Of a DNA stretch of 64,000 nucleotides, positions 48,981 to 58,516 are shown one piece after another. The DNA comes from Corynebacterium tuberculostearicum (GTDB lineage: Bacteria > Actinomycetota > Actinomycetes > Mycobacteriales > Mycobacteriaceae), in NCBI RefSeq assembly GCF_016127015.1, contig NZ_CP065972.1:744001-808000 (forward strand). Direction: 5' to 3'. The position numbers and the translations under genes are program-made. How positions within the stretch are numbered: position 1 is the first letter of the stretch; each line of letters opens with the position of its first letter. The notes beneath the pieces are model-generated. The model worked only from the letters and a program-made list of their open reading frames with translations, made no database searches and had not been told where the DNA came from.

Positions 48981-50080
48981 AGGCTGAGCGCCTTCAAAAT
49001 GGTGCGCAGTTTAGCGGTGGTTTCTTCCAACTCCGCTTGGGCATCAGAATCGCCGACGATGCCTCCACCGGCCCAGGCGCGCGCCGATAGCCCATCGCCG
49101 GCCACTTCTGCGCAGCGGATGGCTACCATGTACTCACCGTCGCCGGAGCTATCGCACCAGCCGACCGCTCCGGCATAGAATCCACGGTCCGTTTCTGCAG
49201 TCTCAATGAGGGCTTGGGCGGCCTCTGCAGGGGTGCCACAGATGGCTGGTGTGGGGTGTGCTGCCAGGGCAAGCTCAAGAGCAGTCAAGTCTTTATCCTT
49301 GAGCGTTCCGAAAATTGGCGTGCCAAGGTGCCACATCTCATTGGTGCTAATGAGCTGCGGGGTGTCCGGAATGTCTAGCCGCTCGCATAGCGGGCTAAGC
49401 ACCCTGCGCAGGTGTTCCACTACGAAGGAGTGCTCGTGGAGATCCTTGGCAGAATGCAAGAGATCTTGACCTGCGATGTGGTCCTCAGCTGCTGCGGCGC
49501 GGCGCGGTGACGATCCGGCCAAGGGAAAGGCAGAAACGGTCGAGCCCTGACGCTTGACCAAAACCTCTGGAGAAGAACCAACCAGCATCGCGCCCGGCCG
49601 GCCAGCGGGGGAGAGATCAGCAATGAAGCCATCGCGGTTGGCGGAAAGATCGATAAGGCGCGCCGCCACGAGGCGTGGATCAATAGCCTCAGGGAATTCG
49701 ATTTCTACGGCACGGGCCAAAACCACCTTTTCCAGCTTGGAGGTCTCGATCGTGCCGATGGCCGCCTCTACTCGGCGCAGGTGCTCTTCGGGTTCTGGAT
49801 CGAATCCGACCACTCGGGAGTTCAGGCTCTTATTGCGGTAGTAGGCGTGCGGCTCCAAAGGGCCCTCTTCGCGGATGATGGCCTCCGGCACCGTTAGCGC
49901 GGCGGGTGTGTCAGAGTCGAACGGAATCGCACCGACGACCATGTCAATATCCTTGCTGCGAAGGGCGGAAATCGCCGCGTCGGTGTCATTGAAAGTGTGG
50001 CGCGCACCTTGGGTACGGACAGACCCCGTTGCTCGCGAGAGCAAAAAATCGGGGGCGGTGCTTGGTCTGTCTTCGTGCAT
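48977..50080 (-). CDS. Isochorismate synthase
   Basis: 367 residues of the chorismate-utilising enzyme family: EKVVLARAVEIEF, SPEVLVKRQGSTVSAFPLAGSSPRR and the C-terminal AGGGIVGDSDAQAELEET (metal and catalytic loop). The length and the start of the conserved region match stand-alone isochorismate synthases (EntC/DhbC/MenF), which feed menaquinone or catechol siderophores. No other siderophore gene is nearby. TAAGCT begins 14 bases before the ATG (leaderless). Confidence 0.88.
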   Translation of the reverse strand: MHEDRPSTAPDFLLSRATGSVRTQGARHTFNDTDAAISALRSKDIDMVVGAIPFDSDTPAALTVPEAIIREEGPLEPHAYYRNKSLNSRVVGFDPEPEEHLRRVEAAIGTIETSKLEKVVLARAVEIEFPEAIDPRLVAARLIDLSANRDGFIADLSPAGRPGAMLVGSSPEVLVKRQGSTVSAFPLAGSSPRRAAAAEDHIAGQDLLHSAKDLHEHSFVVEHLRRVLSPLCERLDIPDTPQLISTNEMWHLGTPIFGTLKDKDLTALELALAAHPTPAICGTPAEAAQALIETAETDRGFYAGAVGWCDSSGDGEYMVAIRCAEVAGDGLSARAWAGGGIVGDSDAQAELEETTAKLRTILKALSL

Positions 50081-50153
50081 GAAAATATAGCTTAATGCCT
50101 TGGCCTTTTCTTACAGAATTGAGTGTGCACTGGGCGTGTAAACAGTGTCTCTA

Positions 50154-51308
50154 GTGAAGATTGTGGTTAATTTTAACCTTGTGGCTAATGTTACTAAGTT
50201 TCTTCACTATTCCCTGTACCTGATCCTTATTGGTGTGCTGGCTAGTGGGGCGCTGCTGAGTGCTTCTCCTGCCCGCGCTCAAGAGGCGCCTGCTCCTGCA
50301 TCGGCTCCAGCGCCAGCGCCAGCACCGGCCCCAGCTCCGGCACCCGAAAACGCGAAGCCGGTTATTCCGCAGCCAGATGGATCCCACCTTGTTCCAGAAG
50401 GCGCTAAAGAATCTACCCCGGCGCCAGCAGGAAAAGGTAGCGGAGAAGACAACCCAGCACCTGCGCCTGAGGGTTCATCGCTGCCGGAGCCGGCGCCGCG
50501 GCCAGCGATGGTAGATACCAGCATTAATCCCAACCCCCCGTTTAAGCCGGGTTCCATACAGTCGCTCAATATGGAGCATGAGGGAAAGACCCGCAGGTAT
50601 CTATTGCGTATTCCCAATAACTATTCGCCGGATAAGGCTGCGCCTGTTCTCTTTGGATTCGGTGGGTGGGGAGATTCCCCGGAGAACTACTCCAGCTACG
50701 CACGCATGCAGACCACTGAGGCCAATAACGAGGCCATCATCGTCTACCCGGAGGGGTTTGAACGAGCTTGGGAGGCGGCGCCTTATGCCAAGACACGCGA
50801 TGGGGAGGATATCCGCTTTATCAAGCGCATTCTTGACTCTGTGGACAAGGACTACCATGTTGACCGCAACCGCGTATACGCCATGGGTATGTCTAATGGA
50901 GGCGGCTTTACCTCTGTGCTGGGCTGCCACGCCCAAGATACCTTCGCCGCTGTAGCCATGGTCTCAGGTGCATTTTATAACCCGGTCGAGGTCAACTGTG
51001 TCGATGCGCCGATGAATACCCTCATCATGCACGGCGTTAACGACAAGATGATGACCTATGAAGGCGGTGACCGGCACGAGGCTGGTTACTTGCCAGTGCG
51101 CACCGTGCTTGGCGGCTACCTGAAGCGCAATCGATGCGATATGACCTTCCAAGCTACTCCGGAGGCTGGCGGTTCCGAACGCCTGAGCTTCAACGGCTGC
51201 CAGAAGGATGTACAGCTGGTCAAGGTTCCACAGGACCACACCTGGTTCTGGCAGCCAGATACTCCACGGGTGGTCTGGGACTTCCTCTCGTCCAAAACCA
51301 GGGTATAA
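50154..51308 (+). CDS. Secreted polyhydroxybutyrate-depolymerase/feruloyl-esterase-like protein (LpqC type)
   Basis: About 384 residues; the start is uncertain, with GTG codons at 50145, 50154, 50163 and 50181. A signal peptide ends near SASPARAQE. A proline/alanine linker (Ala-Pro repeats) of about 80 residues precedes an alpha/beta-hydrolase: oxyanion strand VLFGFGGWGDSP, nucleophile elbow GMSNGG, acid in HGVNDKMM and His in PQDHTW. The family includes LpqC and PHB depolymerases, usually esterases. It may act on cell-surface or host esters. A bidirectional terminator follows. Confidence 0.83.
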   Translation: MKIVVNFNLVANVTKFLHYSLYLILIGVLASGALLSASPARAQEAPAPASAPAPAPAPAPAPAPENAKPVIPQPDGSHLVPEGAKESTPAPAGKGSGEDNPAPAPEGSSLPEPAPRPAMVDTSINPNPPFKPGSIQSLNMEHEGKTRRYLLRIPNNYSPDKAAPVLFGFGGWGDSPENYSSYARMQTTEANNEAIIVYPEGFERAWEAAPYAKTRDGEDIRFIKRILDSVDKDYHVDRNRVYAMGMSNGGGFTSVLGCHAQDTFAAVAMVSGAFYNPVEVNCVDAPMNTLIMHGVNDKMMTYEGGDRHEAGYLPVRTVLGGYLKRNRCDMTFQATPEAGGSERLSFNGCQKDVQLVKVPQDHTWFWQPDTPRVVWDFLSSKTRV

Positions 51309-51331
51309 AACAGCGGTGCTTAGCCACGGAT

Positions 51332-51364
51332 AAGGCCCAGAGGATATCTCCTCTGGGCCTAGTT
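51332..51364. terminator. Bidirectional terminator (esterase / anchored-repeat operon)
   Basis: AGGCCCAGAGGA pairs with TCCTCTGGGCCT (loop 3-4), followed by AGTTT on the plus strand and TTATCC on the minus strand. It separates the esterase gene from the end of the seven-gene operon. Confidence 0.75.
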
Positions 51365-51392
51365 TCATTGTTGGCTGCTCAAGAGCACTGTG

Positions 51393-52874
51393 CTAGTCGA
51401 CGCGCGGCAGGTGGGTCGTAGCATCATCGGCAGGCTGCTGGGTTGGGGCCTTCTTCTTGCGGAAGAACTGGACATAGACCAACAGGCCGATGCCGAGCAC
51501 TAGTGCGAATGCGCCTAGTCCGGCTAAAAGGCCCGCCCAGAAGCTGCTTTTTGCCAGGGTAGCGGTATACGCAGCGGCATTAGTCAGTACATTCTCAGAG
51601 TCCCTGCTTTCCGCAGCACCGGCATCCGGAACCTGCTGTGCACTAGCGGAGCCCGCAGCCTTGCCCTTAGTACGCTTAGTAGACTTTGCGTCCCGGGAGC
51701 CGGTGGACTTTTTGGCCGTCGAGTGGGAAGAACCGCTGGTGGAAGCAGAACGGTGCGAGCTTGTGCCAGTGGCCGCGCTTTTTCCGGTTTTCGCAGTGGA
51801 GGCAGAATCATTCACACGGCTAGCAGAGTGGTGGGTCGTAGCCCCAGAACTAGAACCGGACTTTCGCGGAGTACTAGAGGCTTGAGCTGAGCCCGTGGAG
51901 GGCGTGTTATGCGGCGCTCCAACCTTCCCAGCGTCTTTTGCCGTGGTGCGGGTGGCCTGCTTGCGCTTGCCCGCGCTATCCGCGCCAGAGTCCTTGTCGC
52001 CTTGTTGCGGCTTACCGCCTTCTAGGAATTTCTGACCCTCTTGCAGGGTCTTTTCGAGCTCTTTGTCCAAGCCAGCGATGGCTTTGTCTACGTCTTTGAC
52101 GTCTTTTTCAAGTTGCTTGGGCCGGCTATTTGAGTCGCCTCCGTTGCCGGTAGCAGCGTCAGCATCGGTATAGTCCACGCCGCACAGTTCTGTCTCCGTG
52201 GCCTGCTCTCCGACGAGGAAACCGGCATGGAGGTGGTGTCGGGAGCCGTCGGGAAGCTCAAAGGTAAAGCTCACCGCGTAGGTTCCCGGCTCGGTAAACA
52301 CAAAGGCCGGGTGGGAATGGGAATTGCCGGGGTAGTCCCAGGCAGAGCCATCGGCAGTATCCATAAGTACCTTGGGGCCACCAAGCTCCATCTGGTAGGC
52401 CACGATACGGCCATCCTCGGGGCCCCGTGCGATAGCCATGCTCAAAGTAGCGGTGTCTCCGGCGGCGAGGAGATCCTGAGATAGCTCTTGGGTATTAAAA
52501 CCTAGCCAGGGGGCGTTGGGATCTTGCGTTTGCGGCAGTACCCAGCCTTCATCGGGCAGGGAACTATCGCTGAGCTCCGATAGCGGCTGTTTAAGGTCAT
52601 CAGATACCTCAATGGCAAAGGACTCAGAGTCATGCTCGATGCCTTTATCATCATCTTTGACCTTGAAGCTGAGAGCGCCGGAATCGCCGCTGAGCGCCAT
52701 GTCCTGGTGTCCCTTGGTGATGAGGTCGAAGTCGCTGGAAGTGCATGCTTCGGTGGATTCTTTTGCATATGCGGTGGCGGGCTCGAAGAGTTCTACCCCC
52801 GCTCCCGGAAGGGCGCTGAGGCCTATCAGTCCCGCGGTGCCGAGGGCCACCGCGGTGCGGCAGACAGGTTTCAT
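51393..52874 (-). CDS. Anchored-repeat surface protein, 493 aa, membrane-anchored
   Basis: 493 residues from MKPVCRTAVAL. This start forms ATGA with the stop of the permease gene and is chosen over the longer frame. A signal peptide is followed by one anchored-repeat domain (residues about 50-245) with WVLPQTQDPNAPWLGFNTQ and the HxH motif in NSHSHPAFVFTEPG. A low-complexity Ser/Thr/Lys/Ala linker of about 160 residues leads to a membrane helix (about 445-470) and a short basic tail. No LPxTG-like signal is present. It is the last gene of the operon and probably presents the domain at a distance from the membrane. Confidence 0.82.
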   Translation of the reverse strand: MKPVCRTAVALGTAGLIGLSALPGAGVELFEPATAYAKESTEACTSSDFDLITKGHQDMALSGDSGALSFKVKDDDKGIEHDSESFAIEVSDDLKQPLSELSDSSLPDEGWVLPQTQDPNAPWLGFNTQELSQDLLAAGDTATLSMAIARGPEDGRIVAYQMELGGPKVLMDTADGSAWDYPGNSHSHPAFVFTEPGTYAVSFTFELPDGSRHHLHAGFLVGEQATETELCGVDYTDADAATGNGGDSNSRPKQLEKDVKDVDKAIAGLDKELEKTLQEGQKFLEGGKPQQGDKDSGADSAGKRKQATRTTAKDAGKVGAPHNTPSTGSAQASSTPRKSGSSSGATTHHSASRVNDSASTAKTGKSAATGTSSHRSASTSGSSHSTAKKSTGSRDAKSTKRTKGKAAGSASAQQVPDAGAAESRDSENVLTNAAAYTATLAKSSFWAGLLAGLGAFALVLGIGLLVYVQFFRKKKAPTQQPADDATTHLPRVD

Positions 52875-53779
52875 GAGGAGACGGATTCCTTTCGTGGGGT
52901 GGGGTGTGGGGCGTCGGAAAGCGAGGCACCTGCGTGCTTGCGGGCGCCGAGAAGTGGATGGATGGCCCATACAACCAAGAAAATGGCGGTGAGGGTGAGC
53001 ACGATGGTGGCGCCGGCCGGAAGATCAATGGCCCATGCCAGGTAGATGCCGAGGAAGCTGGACAGCGCGCCGAAGAGGGCGGAAAGCCACATCATGGTCG
53101 TTAGATTTGTGCTAAGCAGGCGTGCCGTCGCGGCCGGAGTGATGAGCAGCGCGAGGACCAAGATATTGCCGATGGTGCTCACGGAAATGACCACTGCGGC
53201 CGTGACACACAGGTACAAAATGATGTCCAAAACAAAGACAGGCAAGCCCATTGCGCGGGCAGTTTCCCGGTCCAAGCACGTGGCGTTGAGCTGGGGGCCA
53301 ATGGCTATAACGATGGCGACAACTACGGCGCATACGCAGCCCGCGACGATAATATCGGTGCGGGAAACGCCAGTGAGTGAGCCGAAGAGGAAGCTTGTTA
53401 GCGAGGCACTATAACCATCGGTGCGCGAGATTATCACCATGCCCAAAGCGAAAGCAGCGGCGAAGAAGATACCGATGATGGAATCTGCTCGCACGTGGCG
53501 ACGCTGCGAAAAGGCGGCGATGAGCAAGGCCACAACTGCACCGGCGACTGCGCCACCCACGAGCACCGAGGCTTGCAGGGCGAAGGCTATGGCTAGGCCC
53601 GGGAATACGGCGTGGGAGACGGCGTCGCCAATAAAAGCCATGCCGCGTAGCACGACATAGCAGCCGATGACGCCGCATACGATGGCCGCAAGCAAGGAGA
53701 TGCCTACCGCGCGGGCGAGAAAGTCAAGGTGGGGATTGACCAGGTCGCGCAGGAAATCGAGGAAGGAAATTTCTATCAT
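52871..53779 (-). CDS. Metal ABC transporter permease (ZnuB/anchored-repeat type)
   Basis: 302 residues from MIEISFLDFL, ATGA-overlapped with the ATPase gene; the longer frame is rejected. It has seven to nine hydrophobic segments and the conserved loop GMAFIGDAVSHAVFPGLAIA, which is the ABC-3 family coupling region of ZnuB, MntB and SitC-type permeases. Such permeases carry Zn2+ or Mn2+. The C-terminus extends about 20 residues into the cytosol. Confidence 0.93.
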   Translation of the reverse strand: MIEISFLDFLRDLVNPHLDFLARAVGISLLAAIVCGVIGCYVVLRGMAFIGDAVSHAVFPGLAIAFALQASVLVGGAVAGAVVALLIAAFSQRRHVRADSIIGIFFAAAFALGMVIISRTDGYSASLTSFLFGSLTGVSRTDIIVAGCVCAVVVAIVIAIGPQLNATCLDRETARAMGLPVFVLDIILYLCVTAAVVISVSTIGNILVLALLITPAATARLLSTNLTTMMWLSALFGALSSFLGIYLAWAIDLPAGATIVLTLTAIFLVVWAIHPLLGARKHAGASLSDAPHPTPRKESVSS

Positions 53780-54504
53780 GCGGTGACTCCAATGGCAGAA
53801 AGCAAAGGGGAACCGGCACGCACGCCAAAGGTGTGTGTCCACGGGTCCGTCTGTTGAAGAAGGTGCGAGGCGGAATCATCGGCTACCACGGTGCCGTTAA
53901 AGAGAATGAGGCGGTGGCAAGAATGTGCGGCTTCAGAAAGGTTATGAGTGGACATAATGATGGATGTGCCGCGGTGGGAAAGCTCTTCAAAAAGCTCGAG
54001 GAGCGATTCGGTATTGGGCGCATCTAGTCCGGTAAAGGGCTCATCGAGCAACAGCACGTGTGGTTGTGTGGAGAGGGCCCGGGCGATGAGTACGCGTTGG
54101 CGTTGACCACCGGAGAGTTCTTCGATGGGGCGGGTAGAAAGTTCTTCCATGTTCACCAAACGAAGCGCCTCTGCTGCTGCGGCATGATCCTTAGCGTGCG
54201 GTCGCTTCAGCCAGCCGATAAGGCCGGTGCGGCCGCTGAGTACGGTGCGATAGACATTGATGGGAAAGCCCCATTCCACTTCGTGACGCTGGGGAACATA
54301 CCCCACGGTGCCAGAGATGCTCCGAGTTCCGGAGGAAGGGATAAGCCCTAAAATGGCGCGCATGAGGGTGGTCTTACCAGCACCATTGGGCCCGAGGAGC
54401 CCGATGAATTCGCCGGGGTGGACCTCTAGATTGGCAGCGGTGATAACGCTGCGGTGCGAGAGCGAGACGTTTAGATCAGCAACGGAAATGAGCGGTTTAG
54501 CCAC
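53776..54504 (-). CDS. Metal ABC transporter ATP-binding protein
   Basis: 242 residues. Walker A LLGPNGAGKTTLMR, Q-loop VPQRHEVEW (the conserved RxxVxW of zinc/manganese ATPases), signature LSGGQRQRV, Walker B LLLDEPFTGLD and H-loop STHNLS are all present. It overlaps the small surface-protein gene by 8 bases and the permease by ATGA, so the whole transporter is translationally coupled. Confidence 0.94.
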   Translation of the reverse strand: MAKPLISVADLNVSLSHRSVITAANLEVHPGEFIGLLGPNGAGKTTLMRAILGLIPSSGTRSISGTVGYVPQRHEVEWGFPINVYRTVLSGRTGLIGWLKRPHAKDHAAAAEALRLVNMEELSTRPIEELSGGQRQRVLIARALSTQPHVLLLDEPFTGLDAPNTESLLELFEELSHRGTSIIMSTHNLSEAAHSCHRLILFNGTVVADDSASHLLQQTDPWTHTFGVRAGSPLLSAIGVTA

Positions 54505-55375
54505 GGCTACCGCCCCGCTTGGAAGAACGCAGTACTAGGCCAAGGGCCAGCAGTAGTACTACGGCGCCAACGCCGGCGAGGACAAAGACCCAGGTGGGAA
54601 TAGAGGAGCCTGCGGTCTGAGCGTTGTCTGGATTCCAGATAGTGTCTTGGGCCGCTTGGACGTCGGCATCATCGCCCACGGCGAAGGTGAGTACGCCATC
54701 GGTGCTGAACTCGGCGCCGTCCTTGGTCTTGCCCTTCACCCTGATGCCTACCTGATGGGTGCCTGGCTCCGTAAACGTCCAGTTGGCGTGGGTGTGGGTA
54801 TTGAGGTCTACCCAGAAGTCCTCGTCGCTCTTCTGCGCGGTGGACCACAAGAGCTGTGGCGCTTCAAAGCCGCCGTTTTGTAAGAAGAGGGAGAAATCGC
54901 CCGGCCCGGAGTGGCCGAGGAATTCCATGGTGATGCCGCGGTCGGCGGCGTCGACAAGGGAGGGCGCCTGGGTATTCCAGCCCAGCCAGGGAACGCCGAC
55001 TTGCTCGGTTTGGGGAACCACCCAGACCTTATCGCCGGACTCAGCTCCAACGAAGCCAAAGTCATCCGTATCGGGAAGGGCTTGCTGTGCTTTATCGCCC
55101 ACGGAAAACACGAGGTCGTCCAAGTGACGCCAGACTGGCTTATCGCCGGCATCATCGCGGGCCATAAGCTCAGAATCCGTGCCATCAAGCAGGGCACCAA
55201 CGTCTACGTGACCGGTGTCGATGACCTTTTCTTCGCCCTGGGGGGCAACGTGTTCATCGGCACCGACCACCTGGGCGAGGTCGCCCGCCCAAGCAGGGCT
55301 GGTAGAAAGTGCCAGACCTGCAGTAAGGACGCAGGCGGCGGTGCGGGTGGCGGTACGAGTAGCGAATTTAAGCAT
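54497..55375 (-). CDS. Anchored-repeat surface protein, 292 aa, membrane-anchored
   Basis: 292 residues; GGAGAT lies just before the ATG at 55375. A signal peptide (to about residue 34) is followed by one anchored-repeat domain: DTGHVDVGALLDG, VVPQTEQVGVPWLGWNTQ and HTHANWTFTEPG. A C-terminal membrane helix (about 265-285) and a basic tail hold it at the membrane. It is the smallest member and sits directly between the substrate-binding lipoprotein and ATPase genes, so it could be the membrane-proximal acceptor. Confidence 0.85.
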   Translation of the reverse strand: MLKFATRTATRTAACVLTAGLALSTSPAWAGDLAQVVGADEHVAPQGEEKVIDTGHVDVGALLDGTDSELMARDDAGDKPVWRHLDDLVFSVGDKAQQALPDTDDFGFVGAESGDKVWVVPQTEQVGVPWLGWNTQAPSLVDAADRGITMEFLGHSGPGDFSLFLQNGGFEAPQLLWSTAQKSDEDFWVDLNTHTHANWTFTEPGTHQVGIRVKGKTKDGAEFSTDGVLTFAVGDDADVQAAQDTIWNPDNAQTAGSSIPTWVFVLAGVGAVVLLLALGLVLRSSKRGGSRG

Positions 55376-56879
55376 TTTTATCTCCATGGGTGGGGTTGGG
55401 GTTCAGACAACGCTGCAGGGAATCAGCGTTAAATTTCATGAGGTCGATGTAGGAGCTGACGGTGTCATCGAACGTGTCGCCGTAGATGGGGCACAGCTCC
55501 ACGCCTTGCTCCGCGGCAGCCTGCTCCAGGGTCTCGGCGCTTGCCTGCTGCACAGGTTCGACGAAGACGGCGGGCAGGTGGAGGTTTTCCAATGTGCGGC
55601 GCAAGGCGATGACTTTTCGCGGGGAGGGCTCGATGGCCGGATTGGGGGTGACAAAGCCCGCCACAGAAATGTCATATCCTTGCTCCAGGTAGGCGTAGCC
55701 ATGGTGGGTGGTCACAAGGTGCCGGTTTTCTTGAGGAATGGAAGAAATGGCGTGCTCTACGTAGGAATCCGTATCCCGCAGGCGCTTGGTGTAGGCCTGC
55801 GCTCGCTGGCGATAAGAGGCACCATGAGAGGGATCTGCCTGCGCCAATTCCTCAGCAATAACATCGACGTAGGCGATAGCGTTGTCCACGTTGTGCCACA
55901 GGTGAGGGTCCACCTCGCCGTGAATGTGCTTTCCTAGCACCGCCTGCGGCAATAGGTAGGTATCCGATCCCGGCCTGCCCAGGAAGCGGTAGGCCGGATC
56001 CGGCGGTATGGGCTGCAGTACCGAAGAGGGGATTGACACCACGGTGGTGGCAGGGTCGAAGCGCTTGTCCTGATCGCGCAGGTCAATGCGTCGCTTGGCT
56101 AGGTCTCCTGCAATATCCAGGTGTCCGGAATCTATCACTTGCATGCCTTTAGGTGGGTTTACTCCCACGGCCACAGTGAGGTGTTGAACCTCGGTGCCTT
56201 CGGCTTGGAAACCAAGGTGGTAGATGCCCGGCTGGGAAAAACCCCAAGACACGTGCGTGTGGGCGTTGGCCGGCAGAGTCACGGAGTCTTCCTCGTCATC
56301 GACGCCATCGGCCGAGTTAAAAAGAACCTCCGGGGTGCCGAAGGTAGAGACCACATAGGCCACGACGTTACCTGGCCCATCGGCAGAGACCATGCGGAAG
56401 TCCACTCCGGAAGAACGCTGCTGTGCGCCGCTGATGCGCAGTCCCAGCCAAATTGCCTCGAGCGAGACATCTTCTACCAGCGGCACCAGAGTGGCACCGC
56501 GGGTGGAGGCAGCATCGGCGACTTCCACCACGGGGGCATCGGTGGATTCGTGCAGCGTATCGATGAGAGACTGTGGCTCCAGCAAGTAGCCATTGCTCAG
56601 CGCCAAATCGGCATTGGCAACATCGCGCACCGTGCGCAGCGTTGGCTCAAAGGTATGCGGATCTTTTCCGCTGGGGATAAGGCTTTGTACCCGGGCATCT
56701 TCTCCCGCGACGTTGCGCGCAAGATCCGCGAGGATCGGGGTGGTGGCCACCACGGCGAATTTTTCTCCGCTTCCGGTATCCAACGCAGCCGAAGGGGCAC
56801 AACCAGTGGCCAGCAGGCAGGAGCCCAGCAGCGCGCCTATGGTCCGAAGCCTGCGTCTATGGGAAAGCGCACGCGCCAT
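55368..56879 (-). CDS. Metal-binding lipoprotein with an inserted, permuted anchored-repeat domain
   Basis: 503 residues. A lipobox with cysteine 27 (LLATGC) marks it as a lipoprotein. The ZnuA/MntC-type fold is split. Ligands visible are H75 (GKDPHTFEPT), H326 (VDPHLWHN), H392/H393 (THHGYAYL) and D468 (IYGDTFDD). Residues about 131-311 are an inserted anchored-repeat domain, but its C-terminal half (IWLGLRISG...NAHTHVSWGFSQPG) precedes its N-terminal half (DSGHLDI...FLGRPG...LLPQ). It overlaps the next gene by 8 bases and the LANTG protein by 1 base. Confidence 0.9.
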   Translation of the reverse strand: MARALSHRRRLRTIGALLGSCLLATGCAPSAALDTGSGEKFAVVATTPILADLARNVAGEDARVQSLIPSGKDPHTFEPTLRTVRDVANADLALSNGYLLEPQSLIDTLHESTDAPVVEVADAASTRGATLVPLVEDVSLEAIWLGLRISGAQQRSSGVDFRMVSADGPGNVVAYVVSTFGTPEVLFNSADGVDDEEDSVTLPANAHTHVSWGFSQPGIYHLGFQAEGTEVQHLTVAVGVNPPKGMQVIDSGHLDIAGDLAKRRIDLRDQDKRFDPATTVVSIPSSVLQPIPPDPAYRFLGRPGSDTYLLPQAVLGKHIHGEVDPHLWHNVDNAIAYVDVIAEELAQADPSHGASYRQRAQAYTKRLRDTDSYVEHAISSIPQENRHLVTTHHGYAYLEQGYDISVAGFVTPNPAIEPSPRKVIALRRTLENLHLPAVFVEPVQQASAETLEQAAAEQGVELCPIYGDTFDDTVSSYIDLMKFNADSLQRCLNPNPTHGDKNA

Positions 56880-58480
56880 TAGTCTGCTGCCTTAGCTACA
56901 GCTAGACGGGCAATGCCTAGGCCGAGGAAGAGCATGCCCAAGCCCAACGCTCCGATGCCAAAGGGAACAATAGGAGTCCCCGTATTGGCTAAAGAACCGC
57001 CCTTGCTGTGTGCCTGCCCGGACTGGCCAGTGTTTGATCCGGTACTTGCGGTAGAGCCACCAGCGCTTGCCGACGCCCCACCTGCCGCAGTACCATGCCC
57101 GCAGTCGCCGCCCTCCGGATTGACCGCAGCGCCCAAGTCGAAGTGCCCGTTGTCAAAGGCTTCAGCCGGCTTGTCGCCGCCGACCACGAAGTGAAGTGTC
57201 GCTTCACCGGCAACTTGCTTGCCCTCGTTGGTCTTGGCCACCTGGCGGATGGTGACGTCATAGGTGCCCTGCGCACCAAAGACCCAGTTGGGGTGCACGT
57301 GCGTATTAGGGGCAATCGAATAGGTGCCCTCCGCCGCATCTGCATTGCCGCGGAACCACTCATCGCCCACGATCTTTCCCAATCCACCCTGGGAGTAGAC
57401 CATCATCGGGCCGGGTCCCTTGAAGCCTGCTAACTCCCAGGTGACATCGCCAGGGATATTCTCGCGCATGGTCGGACTTTGGGTATTAGCGCCGAGCCAC
57501 GGCACACCATCTACCTGGGTAGAACCAATCATCCACGCCTGACCAGCTGGCACTGGACCTACCTCTTGCGGCAGATCGACGCTGGATTTATCGGAGAGAT
57601 AAAAGGTAGCGCCATCAGCATCGCGCCACTGGGAGGGGGAGACCGTATCGTCCTTGATTTGCGGCGTCATGCCCGGGGTGCACTCTTCGTCCCCGGAGAC
57701 GCCGGACTTATCGGCAGCTGCAGCGCCGCCCTTGTCTGCTGACCGTTGGGCGCTCGAGGCTTCTTGGTCATTGCTAACCTCGCCCGTGTCAGCCGATCGA
57801 TCCACTGTGGACGCATCGCCGCCGTCGCCCACTTCCCAGGTGTAGGTCACAGCATTGCTGGTTTCGCCGTTGGAGTGGGCTCGCACCGTCATGGTGTAGG
57901 TGCCGGCTTCGCTAAAGGCCCAGTTGACGTGCCGGTGGGCTGGATTGGGTTGGTTGATGACCTCACCGCTGGTGAGCTCCATTGAACCGGAATCTGTAAC
58001 CGTCTTGACATCGCCAAAGCCGCTGGTTTCAAAAACATACACTGAACCAGGTCCAGAGACTTCGGCGAATTCTAGGTCAACGTTGTCAAAGCCGCCATCG
58101 CGTGCAGGCTGGGTATCCCAGCCCGGCCAAATGATGCGCTGATCTTGCGTCTGCGGCAGGAAGTAGGTGGGCTGGCCTATCTCCGGCACGGCCTCGGTGG
58201 CATCCGACCAGGCATCCTCGACAACCTTGAGCACCACATCATCGCCGGAGCGTGGAACGCCCGATCCAGTGATGTCTTCCTTCATTGACAGATGTAGCTG
58301 ACCATCTGGGGCCGTGACATAGAAGGCGTCTACATGCCCAGAGTCGAAGACCTCATCAAAGGCAAGTGCCGCGGCGGGGGAGAAGAAGGCCAATGCTGTG
58401 GCAAAGACGGCGGCAAATACCTGAATAAATCGGCGTCGCAGCGGGACGCGCCGGGAGGCAAAAGATGGTGAATAGTGCAT
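56879..58480 (-). CDS. Anchored-repeat surface protein with LANTG sortase signal, 533 aa
   Basis: 533 residues. A signal peptide (to about residue 40) is followed by one anchored-repeat domain (DSGHVDAFYV, LPQTQDQRIIWPGWDTQ, PAHRHVNWAFSEAG). A linker and a second domain follow (WMIGSTQVDGVPWLGANTQ, NTHVHPNWVFGAQG), then another GHFDLG half-motif and a Gly/Ser-rich stretch. The C-terminus has LANTG at about residue 497, a hydrophobic helix and a short charged tail, the layout of a sortase substrate (LAxTG, class E-like preference). The sortase itself is not in the window. Confidence 0.87.
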   Translation of the reverse strand: MHYSPSFASRRVPLRRRFIQVFAAVFATALAFFSPAAALAFDEVFDSGHVDAFYVTAPDGQLHLSMKEDITGSGVPRSGDDVVLKVVEDAWSDATEAVPEIGQPTYFLPQTQDQRIIWPGWDTQPARDGGFDNVDLEFAEVSGPGSVYVFETSGFGDVKTVTDSGSMELTSGEVINQPNPAHRHVNWAFSEAGTYTMTVRAHSNGETSNAVTYTWEVGDGGDASTVDRSADTGEVSNDQEASSAQRSADKGGAAAADKSGVSGDEECTPGMTPQIKDDTVSPSQWRDADGATFYLSDKSSVDLPQEVGPVPAGQAWMIGSTQVDGVPWLGANTQSPTMRENIPGDVTWELAGFKGPGPMMVYSQGGLGKIVGDEWFRGNADAAEGTYSIAPNTHVHPNWVFGAQGTYDVTIRQVAKTNEGKQVAGEATLHFVVGGDKPAEAFDNGHFDLGAAVNPEGGDCGHGTAAGGASASAGGSTASTGSNTGQSGQAHSKGGSLANTGTPIVPFGIGALGLGMLFLGLGIARLAVAKAAD

Positions 58481-58516
58481 TGTGGTTTCCCGTCTATTTG
58501 GTGGGGCAGAAGAGGC

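Noticed and set aside
50280..50345. Ala-Pro tandem codon repeat as a possible CRISPR or satellite
   Set aside because: It is an in-frame proline/alanine linker of a secreted esterase, with no spacers.
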